Shown piece by piece: positions 9,063 through 18,894 of a stretch of 64,000 nt of DNA. Origin of the DNA: Cytophagaceae bacterium (GTDB taxonomy: Bacteria > Bacteroidota > Bacteroidia > Cytophagales > Spirosomataceae); assembly GCA_027491195.1 (NCBI GenBank), contig JAIXWQ010000011.1:1-64000 (forward strand). Direction: 5' to 3'. The first letter of the stretch is position 1. Every line of letters begins with the position of its first letter. The notes beneath the pieces were generated by a model that saw nothing but the letters and a program-made list of their open reading frames with translations, searched no databases and had not been told where the DNA came from. The position numbers and the translations under genes were made by a program.

Positions 9063-10274
9063 ATGGATATATTAAAAAGTAAACGACTTGATCACCTCAA
9101 GTATGAAATTCGTGGGCCTGTATATGATAAAGCGTTGTCGCTTCAAAATCAGGGTTACAAGATCACTTCGTTAAATATTGGTAATCCTGCCGCCTTTGGC
9201 TTTGAGACTCCAGATGAAATCGTCCATGATATAATCGTAAATATACGAAATGCTCAGGGATATGTAGATTCCAAAGGATTATTTGCAGCGCGTAAGGCGG
9301 TAATGCAATACTATCAGAATTTAGGAGTTAAAAATATATTAATTGAAGATATCTATATCGGAAACGGAGTAAGCGAATTGATCTCTTTGGTCATGACGGC
9401 TTTATTAAATTCGGATGACGAAGTATTAATACCTTCCCCAGATTACCCTTTATGGACTACAGTGGCAGGATTAGCCGGTGGAAAAGCAGTTCATTATACG
9501 TGTGATGAGGCCAAAGATTGGGCTCCAGATCTAGTGGATATGGAAGCGAAAATCACGTCTAAGACAAGAGCAATTGTACTAATCAATCCCAATAACCCGA
9601 CAGGCGCAGTTTATTCGAAGGAAACAGTGAAGCAGGTTGTTGCTTTAGCTGCTAAACACCAATTAGTATTATTTGCGGATGAAATCTATGATAAAATATT
9701 GTATGACGGAACTAGTCATCATACAGCTGCCGGATTATCAGATGACATTTTAATCATCACGATGGGTGGATTATCTAAAAACTACCGCGCGGCAGGTTTT
9801 AGAGGGGGCTGGATGATTTTAACAGGTGCAAAACATAAAGCAAAATCCTACATTGAAGGTCTAAATTTCCTTTTTAGTACGCGTTTATGTGCCAATGTGA
9901 TAACACAATATGGTATTCAAACCGCCTTAGGTGGATACCAGTCCATCAATGATTTAGTCGCTAAAGAAGGACGTTTAAATCGTCAGATGAACTTAGCTTA
10001 TGAAAGAATGAATGCGATTGACGGTGTTAGTGCAGTTAAACCGAAAGGGGCACTCTATTTATTTCCGAAAATTGACTTATCAAAGTTTAACTTCGAGGAC
10101 GATAACCATTTTGTAATGTCTTTGTTAGAGGAACAAAAGATTCTTGTGGTAGGTGGTCAAGGATTTAATTTCAAAGAGAAGGATCATTTTAGAATTGTGT
10201 TTCTTCCCCATGTGGAGCAATTAAGTGTTGCTTTAGATAAAATAGCGCTTCATTTTGAAAATTACCGCAAATGA
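9063..10274 (+). CDS. Class I/II PLP aminotransferase, AlaA-like (alanine/glutamate)
   Basis: A 403-residue fold-type I aminotransferase. Family features include LNIGNPAAFGF near the N-terminus, INPNNPTGAVYS for substrate and cofactor binding, LFADEIYDKILYDG with the PLP-ring aspartate and tyrosine, the SKNYRAAGFRGGW segment with the PLP lysine, and an RIVFLPH arginine near the end. The pattern is closest to glutamate-pyruvate aminotransferases such as E. coli AlaA, so alanine synthesis is the likeliest role; exact substrates cannot be read from sequence. It overlaps the downstream transporter by ATGA, implying translational coupling, although no metabolic link between the two is obvious. Confidence 0.85.
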   Translation: MDILKSKRLDHLKYEIRGPVYDKALSLQNQGYKITSLNIGNPAAFGFETPDEIVHDIIVNIRNAQGYVDSKGLFAARKAVMQYYQNLGVKNILIEDIYIGNGVSELISLVMTALLNSDDEVLIPSPDYPLWTTVAGLAGGKAVHYTCDEAKDWAPDLVDMEAKITSKTRAIVLINPNNPTGAVYSKETVKQVVALAAKHQLVLFADEIYDKILYDGTSHHTAAGLSDDILIITMGGLSKNYRAAGFRGGWMILTGAKHKAKSYIEGLNFLFSTRLCANVITQYGIQTALGGYQSINDLVAKEGRLNRQMNLAYERMNAIDGVSAVKPKGALYLFPKIDLSKFNFEDDNHFVMSLLEEQKILVVGGQGFNFKEKDHFRIVFLPHVEQLSVALDKIALHFENYRK

Positions 10275-11014
10275 TTTTTGACCAATTTTCTCGGAAGCAA
10301 AAGTTATTTATATTTCTGTTCGGAATATTTTTGACGAATGCTATTGTAGCCGAGATTATTGGTGTCAAAATAGTTTCTATCGAAAAAACACTCGGATTCT
10401 CTCCTTTGCATTGGGCGACACCTTGGGGGGACTTTTGGGATTTAAATCAAACGGCAGGAGCTTTGAATTGGCCTTTGGTTTTTATAACGTCAGATATCAT
10501 TAATGATTATTTTGGAAAGAAAGGCGTACGTTTTATTTCCTTTACTACTGCCCTATTCATCGCATTCTCTTTTTTCATTATTTACACTGCTACCTTATTA
10601 GTTCCTGCTGATTTTTGGGTAGAGGTAAATAAGGGTTCTGAAAATTTTAATATTAATCAGGCTTTTTCACGGATTTTCAGACAAGGTTTGGGAATCATTT
10701 TAGGATCCTTATCAGCCTTTTTAGTTAGCCAAATTATCGATGCACTTGTTTTTGAGAAAATAAAAGCAAGAACAGGTTCGAAACATATCTGGTTAAGAGC
10801 TACTGGATCGACACTTATTTCTCAATTATTAGACAGTGTGCTGGTAATTGGTATTGCTTTTTACCTTTTTGGAAATTGGACGTTTAGTCAATGGATGAAC
10901 GTTTCCTTCAATAATTATTTCTACAAATTCTTTGTAGCCATTCTTTTTACCCCGCTATTATATGTGGCTCACTGGGCGATTGAGAAGTATTTAGCTCAGG
11001 ATAAAACGTCTTAA
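10271..11014 (+). CDS. yhhQ: Queuosine precursor transporter (YhhQ/VUT family)
   Basis: A 247-residue inner-membrane protein with about six hydrophobic segments. The N-terminal TNAIVAEIIGVKIVSI and the segment WPLVFITSDIINDYFGKKGVRF are typical of the vitamin-uptake/queuosine-precursor (YhhQ, QPTR) family, which imports preQ0, preQ1 or queuine for tRNA modification. The window also carries queD in the queuosine pathway, so the cell probably combines synthesis and salvage. The start overlaps the aminotransferase stop. The last 24 bases overlap the 3' end of the convergent RNA methyltransferase gene. Confidence 0.9.
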   Translation: MIFDQFSRKQKLFIFLFGIFLTNAIVAEIIGVKIVSIEKTLGFSPLHWATPWGDFWDLNQTAGALNWPLVFITSDIINDYFGKKGVRFISFTTALFIAFSFFIIYTATLLVPADFWVEVNKGSENFNINQAFSRIFRQGLGIILGSLSAFLVSQIIDALVFEKIKARTGSKHIWLRATGSTLISQLLDSVLVIGIAFYLFGNWTFSQWMNVSFNNYFYKFFVAILFTPLLYVAHWAIEKYLAQDKTS

Positions 11015-11740
11015 ATTATCAGCTATAATAGCGGTAGAGATACTTACGTTTAATGATTCTGCCTCTCCGAAAGCAGGAATTGTTATTTTTTCATCCAAAG
11101 TATCGATTATCTCTTCCCTTATTCCGTTTGATTCATTTCCTAGAATAATAAATGCATTTTCTGGGAACGAATACGTATGGATATTTTCCCCATTCAATAC
11201 GGCTCCTATTTTTTTTATCTCAGGATGACTTTTAAAGAATATTGGCAAATCAACATAGGTGAATTCAATTCTTGAAAATGATCCCATGGTTGAAATGATG
11301 ACTTTGGGATTATAAAACTCCGTACAATCCTCCGATAAGACTAATTGTTTGAAGCCATACCAATCACAAATCCGAATAATCGTACCTAAATTACCAGGGT
11401 CTCTTATGCCATCTAATACAATTGTGTAAGGCGAGTTGATTTTAAATTGATTGAATTGCTTTTGCTTAACAACGGCTAATCCAACTTGATTAGTAACTAG
11501 TGTACTTAGTTTAGTTAATTGCTCCTCGCTGACGATATATATGTAAGCAGGGGATTTAAGGCTTAATTCATGAAGTAAATCGGTTTGATTCTCCGCTAGC
11601 ACAAAAAACTCAACTGAAAAATCAGATTTAACTAATTCAAGCAGCGACTTCTCTCCTTCTACTAAAAATAAATCATTCTCTTTTCTACCTTTTTTAGAAT
11701 GTAGGGAATTAATTAACTTTATTTGTTTATTACTTAGCAT
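10991..11740 (-). CDS. TrmH/SpoU-family RNA 2'-O-methyltransferase
   Basis: A SPOUT-class methyltransferase of about 249 residues. The N-terminal substrate-binding part reads MLSNKQIKLINSLHSKKGRK followed by DLFLVEGEKS. The catalytic part has the trefoil-knot motifs VLDGIRDPGNLGTIIR, IILGNESNGI and ESLNVSISTAI. The target nucleotide (rRNA or tRNA) cannot be told from sequence. I chose the ATG at 11740; an in-frame TTG at 11755 would add five residues and run into the divergent tamL gene, and homologues begin at MLS. The two start codons are then only three bases apart, head to head. Confidence 0.9.
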   Translation of the reverse strand: MLSNKQIKLINSLHSKKGRKENDLFLVEGEKSLLELVKSDFSVEFFVLAENQTDLLHELSLKSPAYIYIVSEEQLTKLSTLVTNQVGLAVVKQKQFNQFKINSPYTIVLDGIRDPGNLGTIIRICDWYGFKQLVLSEDCTEFYNPKVIISTMGSFSRIEFTYVDLPIFFKSHPEIKKIGAVLNGENIHTYSFPENAFIILGNESNGIREEIIDTLDEKITIPAFGEAESLNVSISTAIIADNLRRFILS

Positions 11741-11743
11741 CTC

Positions 11744-14011
11744 TTGAAGAATCAATCAATTATCGGTTTTATTGTTTTGTGTTTAGGCCTGTTTTCATGT
11801 AGCCAATATCAGGCATATGAAATGAAAGAACCTATCATCAATCAAATTAATCTGGTAGGTAATCAGCAAATTTCCAGTGTTGAATTACGTAACAATGTGT
11901 TAGGTATTAAAAACTCGTACAAAAGATTGCTACCTACAAAATTATATACTTATCTGGGCAATAAAAGAAAAAGAAGAGATTCTCTGGGAATAAAGCCAAG
12001 TTTTATTCAATTCTTCAAATCACCCAATCCAGCTTATAATACCACTTGGTTAAAAAGTAATCAAAATCAGATCCTTCGTTATTATCGGGAAAATGGCTTT
12101 TTAAGTGCACAAATCTCACCAGAAATTGACTCTGCTGGTAATTTATTTACTATTACTTTCCGAATTCAAGAAGGGGAACCAAGTTATTTTACTAAAGAGG
12201 ATTCAGTCTCGGTAGACAATCCTATTTTGGCCACTCATGTCAGTGAGTATTTAAAAGAGAATAGTCTCATCCGACCAATGGAACGTTTGAAATTAGCTGT
12301 GATTAAACAGGAAAAAGAGCAATTAAGTCATCATTTACGAAATGAGGGGTATTATTATTTCTCACCTGATGCGGTAGGTATTCGATTAAACGATAGAAAA
12401 GATTCTACTTTACGAAATGTATCTCTTTTCTATAAAATACCTGAATTCAAGAATCGGACTTCCATTCCAAATTATGATCGTCTCTATCGCATCGGATTAC
12501 CTGAGTTCATTATTCTTGACCCCTTTGGTAATCCGGCCTTATATCCACCTATAAAGAGTTTAAGTAAGTTAATTAACCTCAAAGAAGACGATTTGTACTC
12601 GGTTGATCTATTCAACCAAAGTTTAAAGAATATCTATCTCACCGATCAGTTTAAAACGGTTTCTATTCGTTTTGACTCTACTAGGACGCGTTTATTTCCT
12701 AAGATAGAGTTGTTTCAAAATGAGAAATACAATTTTAGTTCTGAATTAGGTGGAAGTGTATTTAGAGGTATTCCTGGGCCCTTTTTAACAAATTCGTTCA
12801 AAGTAAGACGCCTATTTTCAAGTCTAGATTATTTAGATTTCTCTGCTAGATTAGGTTATGAGGCACAATCTGGGTTCATTAATACCGATGAAACCAGAAA
12901 TAATTTAGAACTGAATTTATCTGCCTCGATTAATTTCCCTACCCTCTATTTACCTTCTTCTATCATTCGAACTTTAGGAGCTTATTATGGTGCCAAAACA
13001 TCGGTAGGAATTGGCTATGATTTTATCAATAGACCAGAATATCAACGAACCAATTTCAATTTATTTCAGCGATATACGTGGCAAAAGAAGGAAACAAACT
13101 TCTTTACGCTATCTCTTGTTAATCTTAATCTCCTAAATAGTAATTATCCTGAGACGTCAACTTCTGATGCGTTTAAATCGTATCTACAAGAGTTAAAATT
13201 AAAAGGGAATAATTTATACCGAAGTTTCAATCCCAGCTTTGTGAGTAGCGTATCGTTTCAATACGTTTATCGAGATCTTCTCCCCTCCAACGAATTAAAG
13301 GATGGCTCTATCTTTCAATTGGGATTAGAATCAGGTGGAACTACTTTGAATTTTATACAAAGTCATAAATTCAATTTTGTAAATGATTTATTAAGCTCCG
13401 GTCAAGATATTCAATTTTATCGTTTTTTGCGACTTAATTTTGATTACCGTAAATATAAAATGCTGGGACGAAATAGGACTTCCCAACTAGCTTTTAAGGT
13501 CTTGGGTGGTGTTGCTTATGCGTATGGTGATGAAAATGAATATCAATTACCTTATGAAAAAAACTTCTTTATAGGAGGGCCTTCCAGTGTTAGAGCGTGG
13601 AAACCGAGAAGATTAGGGCCCGGTTCCTATGTTTCCTCCTCTAATTTAGTAGAGCAACCGGGTAGCATTCTTCTTGAATCGTCTCTAGAATATAGATTTA
13701 AACTCTTTTCTTTATTTGGCCAAATGAATGGTGCATTCTTCGTTGATGCCGGAAATGTATGGAATATGAGCCAAGGAAACACAGATGTTACGACTCAGTT
13801 TAGGTTCGATGAATTTTATAATCAGATAGCTGTGGGAACTGGGTTTGGGTTACGTTGGGATTTCGACTTTTTCTTGTTGCGCCTCGATTTAGCCACTAAA
13901 GTGATTAACCCCGCAAATCCTGTAAATGAAAAATGGGTTTTGCCGCAGACTTCTTTCGAAGGAGGACAAAACCCAATTGAGTTTAATATTGGTATTGGAT
14001 ATCCTTTCTAG
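11744..14011 (+). CDS. TamL-type BamA-family outer-membrane lipoprotein
   Basis: A 755-residue Omp85-family protein. Residues 1-19 form a lipoprotein signal with lipobox LFSC, so Cys19 would be lipidated. This is the hallmark of TamL, the Bacteroidota lipoprotein variant of TamA/BamA described in evolutionary studies of the translocation and assembly module. POTRA-like segments follow (for example INLVGNQQISSVELRNN), then a C-terminal 16-strand barrel region ending in phenylalanine (NIGIGYPF), as expected for barrel proteins. It should sit in the outer membrane and help insert or export proteins. The start codon is TTG; the next ATG would remove the signal peptide. No tamB lies next to it. 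Confidence 0.85.
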   Translation: MKNQSIIGFIVLCLGLFSCSQYQAYEMKEPIINQINLVGNQQISSVELRNNVLGIKNSYKRLLPTKLYTYLGNKRKRRDSLGIKPSFIQFFKSPNPAYNTTWLKSNQNQILRYYRENGFLSAQISPEIDSAGNLFTITFRIQEGEPSYFTKEDSVSVDNPILATHVSEYLKENSLIRPMERLKLAVIKQEKEQLSHHLRNEGYYYFSPDAVGIRLNDRKDSTLRNVSLFYKIPEFKNRTSIPNYDRLYRIGLPEFIILDPFGNPALYPPIKSLSKLINLKEDDLYSVDLFNQSLKNIYLTDQFKTVSIRFDSTRTRLFPKIELFQNEKYNFSSELGGSVFRGIPGPFLTNSFKVRRLFSSLDYLDFSARLGYEAQSGFINTDETRNNLELNLSASINFPTLYLPSSIIRTLGAYYGAKTSVGIGYDFINRPEYQRTNFNLFQRYTWQKKETNFFTLSLVNLNLLNSNYPETSTSDAFKSYLQELKLKGNNLYRSFNPSFVSSVSFQYVYRDLLPSNELKDGSIFQLGLESGGTTLNFIQSHKFNFVNDLLSSGQDIQFYRFLRLNFDYRKYKMLGRNRTSQLAFKVLGGVAYAYGDENEYQLPYEKNFFIGGPSSVRAWKPRRLGPGSYVSSSNLVEQPGSILLESSLEYRFKLFSLFGQMNGAFFVDAGNVWNMSQGNTDVTTQFRFDEFYNQIAVGTGFGLRWDFDFFLLRLDLATKVINPANPVNEKWVLPQTSFEGGQNPIEFNIGIGYPF

Positions 14012-14014
14012 GGA

Positions 14015-14968
14015 TTATTTACGTGCCATTACTTTGATTGCTTTTTCTACAATCGCATTCGCATTTAAGCCGTATTTCTCCATTAATTCAGCTGGTTTTC
14101 CTGATTCACCGAATGAATCGTTTACACCTACAAATTCCATTGGTGTTGGGTGATTCATCGCTAAAAACTGAGCTACTGAATCGCCTAAACCTCCATTGTA
14201 TTGGTGTTCTTCAGCCGTAACCACACATCCCGTCTTTTTCACTGAAGCTAAGATAGCTTGAACGTCCAATGGTTTGATTGTATGAATATTGATTACTTCC
14301 GCATTAATTCCTTTTTCCAATAAGGCTTCAGCAGCTTGAATAGCTTCCCACACTAAGTGTCCAGTCGCTAAAATAGTCACATCTTTACCTTCTACTAAAT
14401 GTAAAGCCTTACCGATTTCGAATTTCTGATCTTCTGGTGTAAATACCGGAACTACTGGGCGTCCAAAACGTAAGTAAACAGGACCTTCATAATCTGCAAT
14501 AGCGATAGTAGCTGCTTTCGTTTGATTGTAATCACATGGATTAATAACCACCATTCCTGGAAGCATTTTCATTAACCCGATATCCTCTAAGATTTGGTGC
14601 GTAGCTCCATCTTCTCCTAGTGTTAAACCAGCGTGAGAGCAACAGATCTTTACATTCTTTCCTGAATAGGCTACTGATTGACGAATTTGGTCATATACAC
14701 GACCCGTTCCAAAGTTAGCAAATGTCGTTGCATAAGGAATAAAACCACCTAACGTTAAACCTGCTGAAATACCAATCATATTAGCTTCAGCAATACCTGT
14801 TTGGAAAAAACGCTCCGGGCTATTTTTAATAAAACCTTCTAATTTTAATGAACCGATTAAATCAGCACATAAAGCCACCACCTTAGGATTATGTTGACTT
14901 AAATACTCCATTCCTGCTCCAAAACCGGAACGTGTATCTTTTTTTGTTTCGTAGGTAAATAATGCCAT
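14015..14968 (-). CDS. Transketolase, C-terminal subunit
   Basis: The 317-residue second half of a split transketolase: a pyrimidine-binding domain (GMEYLSQHNPKVVALCADL, then FQTGIAEANMIGISAGL with the catalytic glutamate) followed by the transketolase C-terminal domain (VEGKDVTILATGHL). Together with the gene just upstream it moves two-carbon units between sugar phosphates in the pentose phosphate pathway, using thiamine diphosphate. The 10-base gap to the N-terminal gene indicates coupled expression. Its stop is three bases from the tamL stop on the other strand, with no room for a terminator between them. Confidence 0.93.
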   Translation of the reverse strand: MALFTYETKKDTRSGFGAGMEYLSQHNPKVVALCADLIGSLKLEGFIKNSPERFFQTGIAEANMIGISAGLTLGGFIPYATTFANFGTGRVYDQIRQSVAYSGKNVKICCSHAGLTLGEDGATHQILEDIGLMKMLPGMVVINPCDYNQTKAATIAIADYEGPVYLRFGRPVVPVFTPEDQKFEIGKALHLVEGKDVTILATGHLVWEAIQAAEALLEKGINAEVINIHTIKPLDVQAILASVKKTGCVVTAEEHQYNGGLGDSVAQFLAMNHPTPMEFVGVNDSFGESGKPAELMEKYGLNANAIVEKAIKVMARK

Positions 14969-14978
14969 TTCTATCTGA

Positions 14979-15836
14979 TTAATAATCTCCTAAAGTTTCT
15001 TCTAATTGCGCTAAAGCGTCTTGTAATTGCTGGTCGTTAGGTGCTACACCGTGCCATTTATGCGAATACATCATAAAATCAACCCCAGCACCCATTTCTG
15101 TCTTCATGATAATCATGATAGGAGAACCATTTCCTAAAGCAGCTTTTGCTTTGATTAAGGTATTTTGGATATCCTCCGCATTATTTCCGTCCATACGCAT
15201 CACATTCCAGCCAAAAGCCTCATATTTTGCTTGTAAATCACGGTTGCTCATGACTTTCTCTGTAGGACCATCAATTTGCTGACCATTTTCGTCAATGAAA
15301 GCAATCACATTATCTACTTTATGGTGAGGTGCATACATCGCTGCTTCCCAAACTTGTCCTTCATTCTGCTCTCCATCCCCCATTAGACAGTAAACAGTCG
15401 ATTTATCACCATTCAATTTCTTTGCTTGTGCTGCTCCAATAGCCACACTTAGGCCTTGACCTAAAGAACCTGAGGCAATACGAATACCTTCTAAATGCTC
15501 ATGTGGTGTTGGGTGTCCCTGTAAACGCGTATTAATTTTTCTGAAGCTAGCTAACTCAGACGTAGTGAAATAGCCACGACGTGCTAAAACACTATAAATC
15601 AAAGGAGAAATATGTCCATTAGACAAGAAGAATAAATCTTCATTTGTTCCATCCATATCAAATACAACTTTACCAGCTGCATCTGTTTTTAGATTCATTG
15701 TGTTGAAATATAGATCTACTAAGAGATCTGTACAACCTAATGATCCACCTGGGTGACCTGATTGACAGGCATGAACCATTCTTAAAATGTCTCTACGTAC
15801 TTGAGAGCTAATCTTTTTTATTTCTTGTGTTTGCAT
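14979..15836 (-). CDS. Transketolase, N-terminal subunit
   Basis: The 285-residue thiamine-diphosphate-binding half of a split transketolase. Motifs include MVHACQSGHPGGSLGC, GHISPLIYSVLARRG, RIASGSLGQGLSVAIG and the GDG...N cofactor motif in CLMGDGEQNEGQVWEAAMY. The split is common in Bacteroidota and archaea; it is not a frameshift, because both halves have their own starts and normal domain boundaries. It lies nine bases downstream of the peroxiredoxin gene in the sucC-led operon. Confidence 0.94.
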   Translation of the reverse strand: MQTQEIKKISSQVRRDILRMVHACQSGHPGGSLGCTDLLVDLYFNTMNLKTDAAGKVVFDMDGTNEDLFFLSNGHISPLIYSVLARRGYFTTSELASFRKINTRLQGHPTPHEHLEGIRIASGSLGQGLSVAIGAAQAKKLNGDKSTVYCLMGDGEQNEGQVWEAAMYAPHHKVDNVIAFIDENGQQIDGPTEKVMSNRDLQAKYEAFGWNVMRMDGNNAEDIQNTLIKAKAALGNGSPIMIIMKTEMGAGVDFMMYSHKWHGVAPNDQQLQDALAQLEETLGDY

Positions 15837-15845
15837 GGTAGAATA

Positions 15846-16286
15846 TTAGTGAATTTGAGAACTGTGGTTCTTTGTGTCCACTTTTTCGATAATGTCTGTA
15901 ATAATTCCTTTCTCGTCGATGATGAAGGTAGTTCTAGCTACTCCCATATATTGTTTTCCATACATGGATTTCTCCACCCATACACCAAAAGCTTCCGCAA
16001 TTTCATGCTCCGGATCTGACAATAAAGGAAATTGAAGATTGAATTTAGCTTTAAACTTCGTGTGAGAAGCATTGCTGTCAATACTAACTCCTACTACCTG
16101 AAAACCTTTCGCTTTTAGAGCATCTAAATTCTCATTTAAATTACAAGCCTGAGCCGTACATCCTGGAGTATTATCTTTTGGATAAAAGTACAATACTACC
16201 TTATTGGATCCAGGAATTGCAAATGAATTTCCATCAGAATCAAGCATTTGGATACTTGGAGCTTGATCGCCTACTTTTAGCTTCAT
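15846..16286 (-). CDS. bcp: Thioredoxin-dependent thiol peroxidase (Bcp/PrxQ)
   Basis: A 146-residue atypical 2-Cys peroxiredoxin that reduces hydrogen peroxide and organic hydroperoxides using thioredoxin. The peroxidatic Cys43 and resolving Cys48 sit in NTPGCTAQACNL, the five-residue spacing of the PrxQ type. Upstream LYFYPKD and downstream GVSIDSNASHTKF are standard family segments. The glutamine two residues after Cys43 replaces the glutamate more often seen there. One base separates it from the FAH-family gene upstream. Confidence 0.93.
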   Translation of the reverse strand: MKLKVGDQAPSIQMLDSDGNSFAIPGSNKVVLYFYPKDNTPGCTAQACNLNENLDALKAKGFQVVGVSIDSNASHTKFKAKFNLQFPLLSDPEHEIAEAFGVWVEKSMYGKQYMGVARTTFIIDEKGIITDIIEKVDTKNHSSQIH

Positions 16287-16287
16287 A

Positions 16288-16899
16288 TTAGGAGATAGTT
16301 AATTCGAATAATTTTTGGCCCTCTAATGATCCTTTTAATACATCACCAATGGCAATGGGACCCACACCCGCAGGAGTACCAGTAAAGATATAATCACCCG
16401 TTTTCAGTGTGAAATACTTCGATACATCTTCAATCAATTCTGCTACATTCCAGATCATTAATCCAGAATTTCCATCCTGAACTAAGGTTTCATTTTTATG
16501 TAAACTGAAATGAATAGGGTTTTCTAAAAGACTCGCTTCAAAAGGCAACATAGTACTTACGAAAGCCGAGCCATTAAATGCCTTAGCCTTCTCCCACGGT
16601 AAACCTTTCTCTTTTAATTTGCTTTGAACATCACGCGCTGTGAAATCAATACCTAATCCGTAAGAATCAATGTATTTATGCGCAAATTTTGCTTCTATAT
16701 TTTTGCCCACTTTGCCTATCCTAAATACTAACTCTAGTTCATAATGAACATCAGAGGAGAATTTAGGATAGTAAAAGTGACTATTTGCATCTAATAAAGC
16801 CGTATCAGGCTTCAAAAAGACCACAGGTTCTGTAGGTCTCTCATTCGATAATTCAGTGATGTGATCTACGTAATTACGACCGATGCAAATAATTTTCAT
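16288..16899 (-). CDS. Fumarylacetoacetate hydrolase-family protein
   Basis: A 203-residue FAH-fold protein starting MKIICIGRNYVDHITELSNE, with metal-ligand and substrate segments EPVVFLKPDTAL, HYELELVFRIGK, GLGIDFTARDVQ, KAKAFNGSAF and FTGTPAGVGP. Members of this size act as oxaloacetate decarboxylases, acylpyruvases or 2-hydroxyhepta-2,4-diene-1,7-dioate isomerases. Its position three bases after sucC makes oxaloacetate or acylpyruvate chemistry attractive, but this is inference. No aromatic-degradation genes are near. Confidence 0.88.
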   Translation of the reverse strand: MKIICIGRNYVDHITELSNERPTEPVVFLKPDTALLDANSHFYYPKFSSDVHYELELVFRIGKVGKNIEAKFAHKYIDSYGLGIDFTARDVQSKLKEKGLPWEKAKAFNGSAFVSTMLPFEASLLENPIHFSLHKNETLVQDGNSGLMIWNVAELIEDVSKYFTLKTGDYIFTGTPAGVGPIAIGDVLKGSLEGQKLFELTIS

Positions 16900-16902
16900 G
16901 GC

Positions 16903-18093
16903 TTATTTCAATACTTCTGATACTAAACGAGCTGCATCTTTTAATAAAACGGCAGAGAATACTTTCAAGCCTGAGTTATTAATAATTGCTGCACCTTCTT
17001 CCGCATTGGTACCTTGAAGACGTACAATGATTGGGATATTAATTTCACCAATGTTTTTGTAAGCTTCAACAACTCCATTTGCTACACGATCACAACGAAC
17101 AATACCACCAAAAATATTGATAAGGATTGCCTTCACGTTAGGATCTTGTAAAATGATACGGAAACCAGCTTCAACAGTCTTCGCATTAGCTCCACCCCCT
17201 ACATCTAGGAAGTTAGCGGGATCTCCACCTGATAACTTGATAATATCCATAGTTGCCATCGCTAAACCAGCTCCGTTCACCATACAACCTACGTTACCAT
17301 CTAATTTAACGTAATTCAAATCATTTTCAGATGCTTCTACTTCTAATGGATCCTCTTCTTCGATATCACGTAAAACAGCTAAGTCTTTGTGACGGAATAA
17401 AGCGTTATCATCTAAGTTCACTTTCGCATCTACAGCTAAGATCTTATCATCTGAAGTCTTCAACACAGGGTTGATTTCGAACATGGATGAATCAGTCTCT
17501 ACATAGGCACGGTAAAGTGATTGGATAAATTTAACCATCTCTTTTAAAGCCACTCCGCTTAAACCTAAAGCAAAAGCAACTTTACGAGCTTGGAAGTCTT
17601 GAAGACCCACACGTGGATCGATCCACTCTTTAATGATTTTTTCTGGGCTATGCTCAGCTACTTCTTCGATATCCATACCACCTTCTGTACTTGCCATGAT
17701 TACATTGCAAGCTTTAGCGCGGTCTAATAAAATTGATAAGTAGTATTCTTTCGGCTCAGAATCTCCAGGATAATACACATCCTCAGAAATTAAAACCTTG
17801 TTAACTTTCTTTCCTTCTGGGCCAGTTTGATGCGTAATTAATTGCATTCCCAAAATCTGAGAAACGCGCTCTTTTACTTCATCCAAGTTTTTAGCAAGTT
17901 TAACACCGCCCCCTTTTCCACGGCCACCCGCATGAATTTGAGCTTTAACAACAAACCATCCTGTACCAGTTTGAGCTTTTAATTGCTCAGCCGCTGAAAT
18001 GGCGTTGTCCACAGAGTCAATCACAATTCCTTCTTGAATGCGCACTCCGTAACCTTTTAAGATTTCTTTCGCTTGATATTCGTGAATATTCAT
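16903..18093 (-). CDS. sucC: Succinate-CoA ligase (ADP-forming), beta subunit
   Basis: The beta subunit of the TCA-cycle enzyme that converts succinyl-CoA and ADP to succinate and ATP. The 396-residue protein has the ATP-grasp N-terminus [17 protein letters not shown], the glycine-rich [28 protein letters not shown], and the ligase C-terminal domain with [10 protein letters not shown] and [10 protein letters not shown]. The alpha subunit sucD is not in this window, so the two subunits are encoded apart. It is the first gene of a five-gene minus-strand run ending with transketolase. Confidence 0.96.
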   Translation of the reverse strand: MNIHEYQAKEILKGYGVRIQEGIVIDSVDNAISAAEQLKAQTGTGWFVVKAQIHAGGRGKGGGVKLAKNLDEVKERVSQILGMQLITHQTGPEGKKVNKVLISEDVYYPGDSEPKEYYLSILLDRAKACNVIMASTEGGMDIEEVAEHSPEKIIKEWIDPRVGLQDFQARKVAFALGLSGVALKEMVKFIQSLYRAYVETDSSMFEINPVLKTSDDKILAVDAKVNLDDNALFRHKDLAVLRDIEEEDPLEVEASENDLNYVKLDGNVGCMVNGAGLAMATMDIIKLSGGDPANFLDVGGGANAKTVEAGFRIILQDPNVKAILINIFGGIVRCDRVANGVVEAYKNIGEINIPIIVRLQGTNAEEGAAIINNSGLKVFSAVLLKDAARLVSEVLK

Positions 18094-18188
18094 TTAGTAA
18101 AATTTTAATTTCGTGAAATTACTATTTATTTGCGTAAATATTAAACAACGCGTCATTCATTCGTATTTTCTTAAAAAAAGACAAAAAA

Positions 18189-18842
18189 ATGTTAGAATTA
18201 AAAAATATTTCCAAAAGTTATGGAACTCAATTAATTCTAGATAACATCTCTTTGCAAGTGAAAGAGGCTGAAATGGTTAGCATTTTAGGTCCATCAGGTT
18301 CCGGCAAAAGTACTTTATTGCAAATCATTGGTCTCCTCATGAAGCCAGATAGTGGCCAAATCCACTTAGAAGGAGTTTCTTACCAAGATTTAACGGAGAA
18401 AGATCAAGCGACTTTTAGAAATCAACAACTAGGTTTCGTCTTTCAATTCCACAATTTACTAGGTGAATTTTCGTGCGAGGAAAATATTAAGTTTCCTTTA
18501 TTTATCAAAGGCTCAGCACTTTCAGCCTCTGATGAAGAATTGTTCACGAAAATTATAGAAACCCTAGGAATAAAAGATATCCTGAAAAAATTGCCATCTC
18601 AAATCTCAGGAGGAGAGCAGCAACGTGTAGCAGTAGCAAGAGCTTTGATTAACCGCCCTACCCTATTATTAGCCGATGAACCTACGGGAAATCTAGATAA
18701 TAAAAACGCAGAAACACTTTACGCGCTGTTTGTTGAATTGAAGGCTGTTTGGCAGCAAAGGATCATCATGGTTACTCATAACGATAAATTAACGTCTCAT
18801 TCAGATCAAGTTATTTATCTAAATTCTGGTAGAATCGAATAG
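18189..18842 (+). CDS. ABC transporter ATP-binding protein, LolD-like
   Basis: A 217-residue ATPase with Walker [10 protein letters not shown] at about 34-42, Q-loop region [12 protein letters not shown], signature [14 protein letters not shown], Walker [14 protein letters not shown] and an H-loop VTHN. The [15 protein letters not shown] segment and overall length match the LolD/MacB subfamily, which powers lipoprotein release from the inner membrane or related envelope tasks. No permease gene is adjacent, so the partner must be elsewhere. Assignment to LolD itself is probable, not certain. Confidence 0.82.
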   Translation: MLELKNISKSYGTQLILDNISLQVKEAEMVSILGPSGSGKSTLLQIIGLLMKPDSGQIHLEGVSYQDLTEKDQATFRNQQLGFVFQFHNLLGEFSCEENIKFPLFIKGSALSASDEELFTKIIETLGIKDILKKLPSQISGGEQQRVAVARALINRPTLLLADEPTGNLDNKNAETLYALFVELKAVWQQRIIMVTHNDKLTSHSDQVIYLNSGRIE

Positions 18843-18861
18843 ATTTACTGCCAAAATGTCA

Positions 18862-18869
18862 TAAATTTG
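18862..18869 (+). promoter_or_regulatory. -7 box upstream of miaB
   Basis: TAAATTTG is an exact TAnnTTTG match 25 bases before the miaB ATG, preceded by a TTTAC element but no perfect TTG. Transcription would start near 18876. It probably serves the whole miaB-sigma-54 activator-lptE-hypothetical-secG run. Confidence 0.5.
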
Positions 18870-18894
18870 CAATCTAAATTTCATTGATTGTAAA

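Noticed and set aside
14015-15836. Frameshifted transketolase
   Set aside because: Both halves have separate starts, a 10-base gap and proper domain ends; split transketolases are normal in this phylum.
18848-18870. Sigma-54 promoter upstream of miaB
   Set aside because: TGTCATAAATTTGCA has a -24/-12-like look, but the GG is absent and the spacing is one base short; the TAnnTTTG reading is better.
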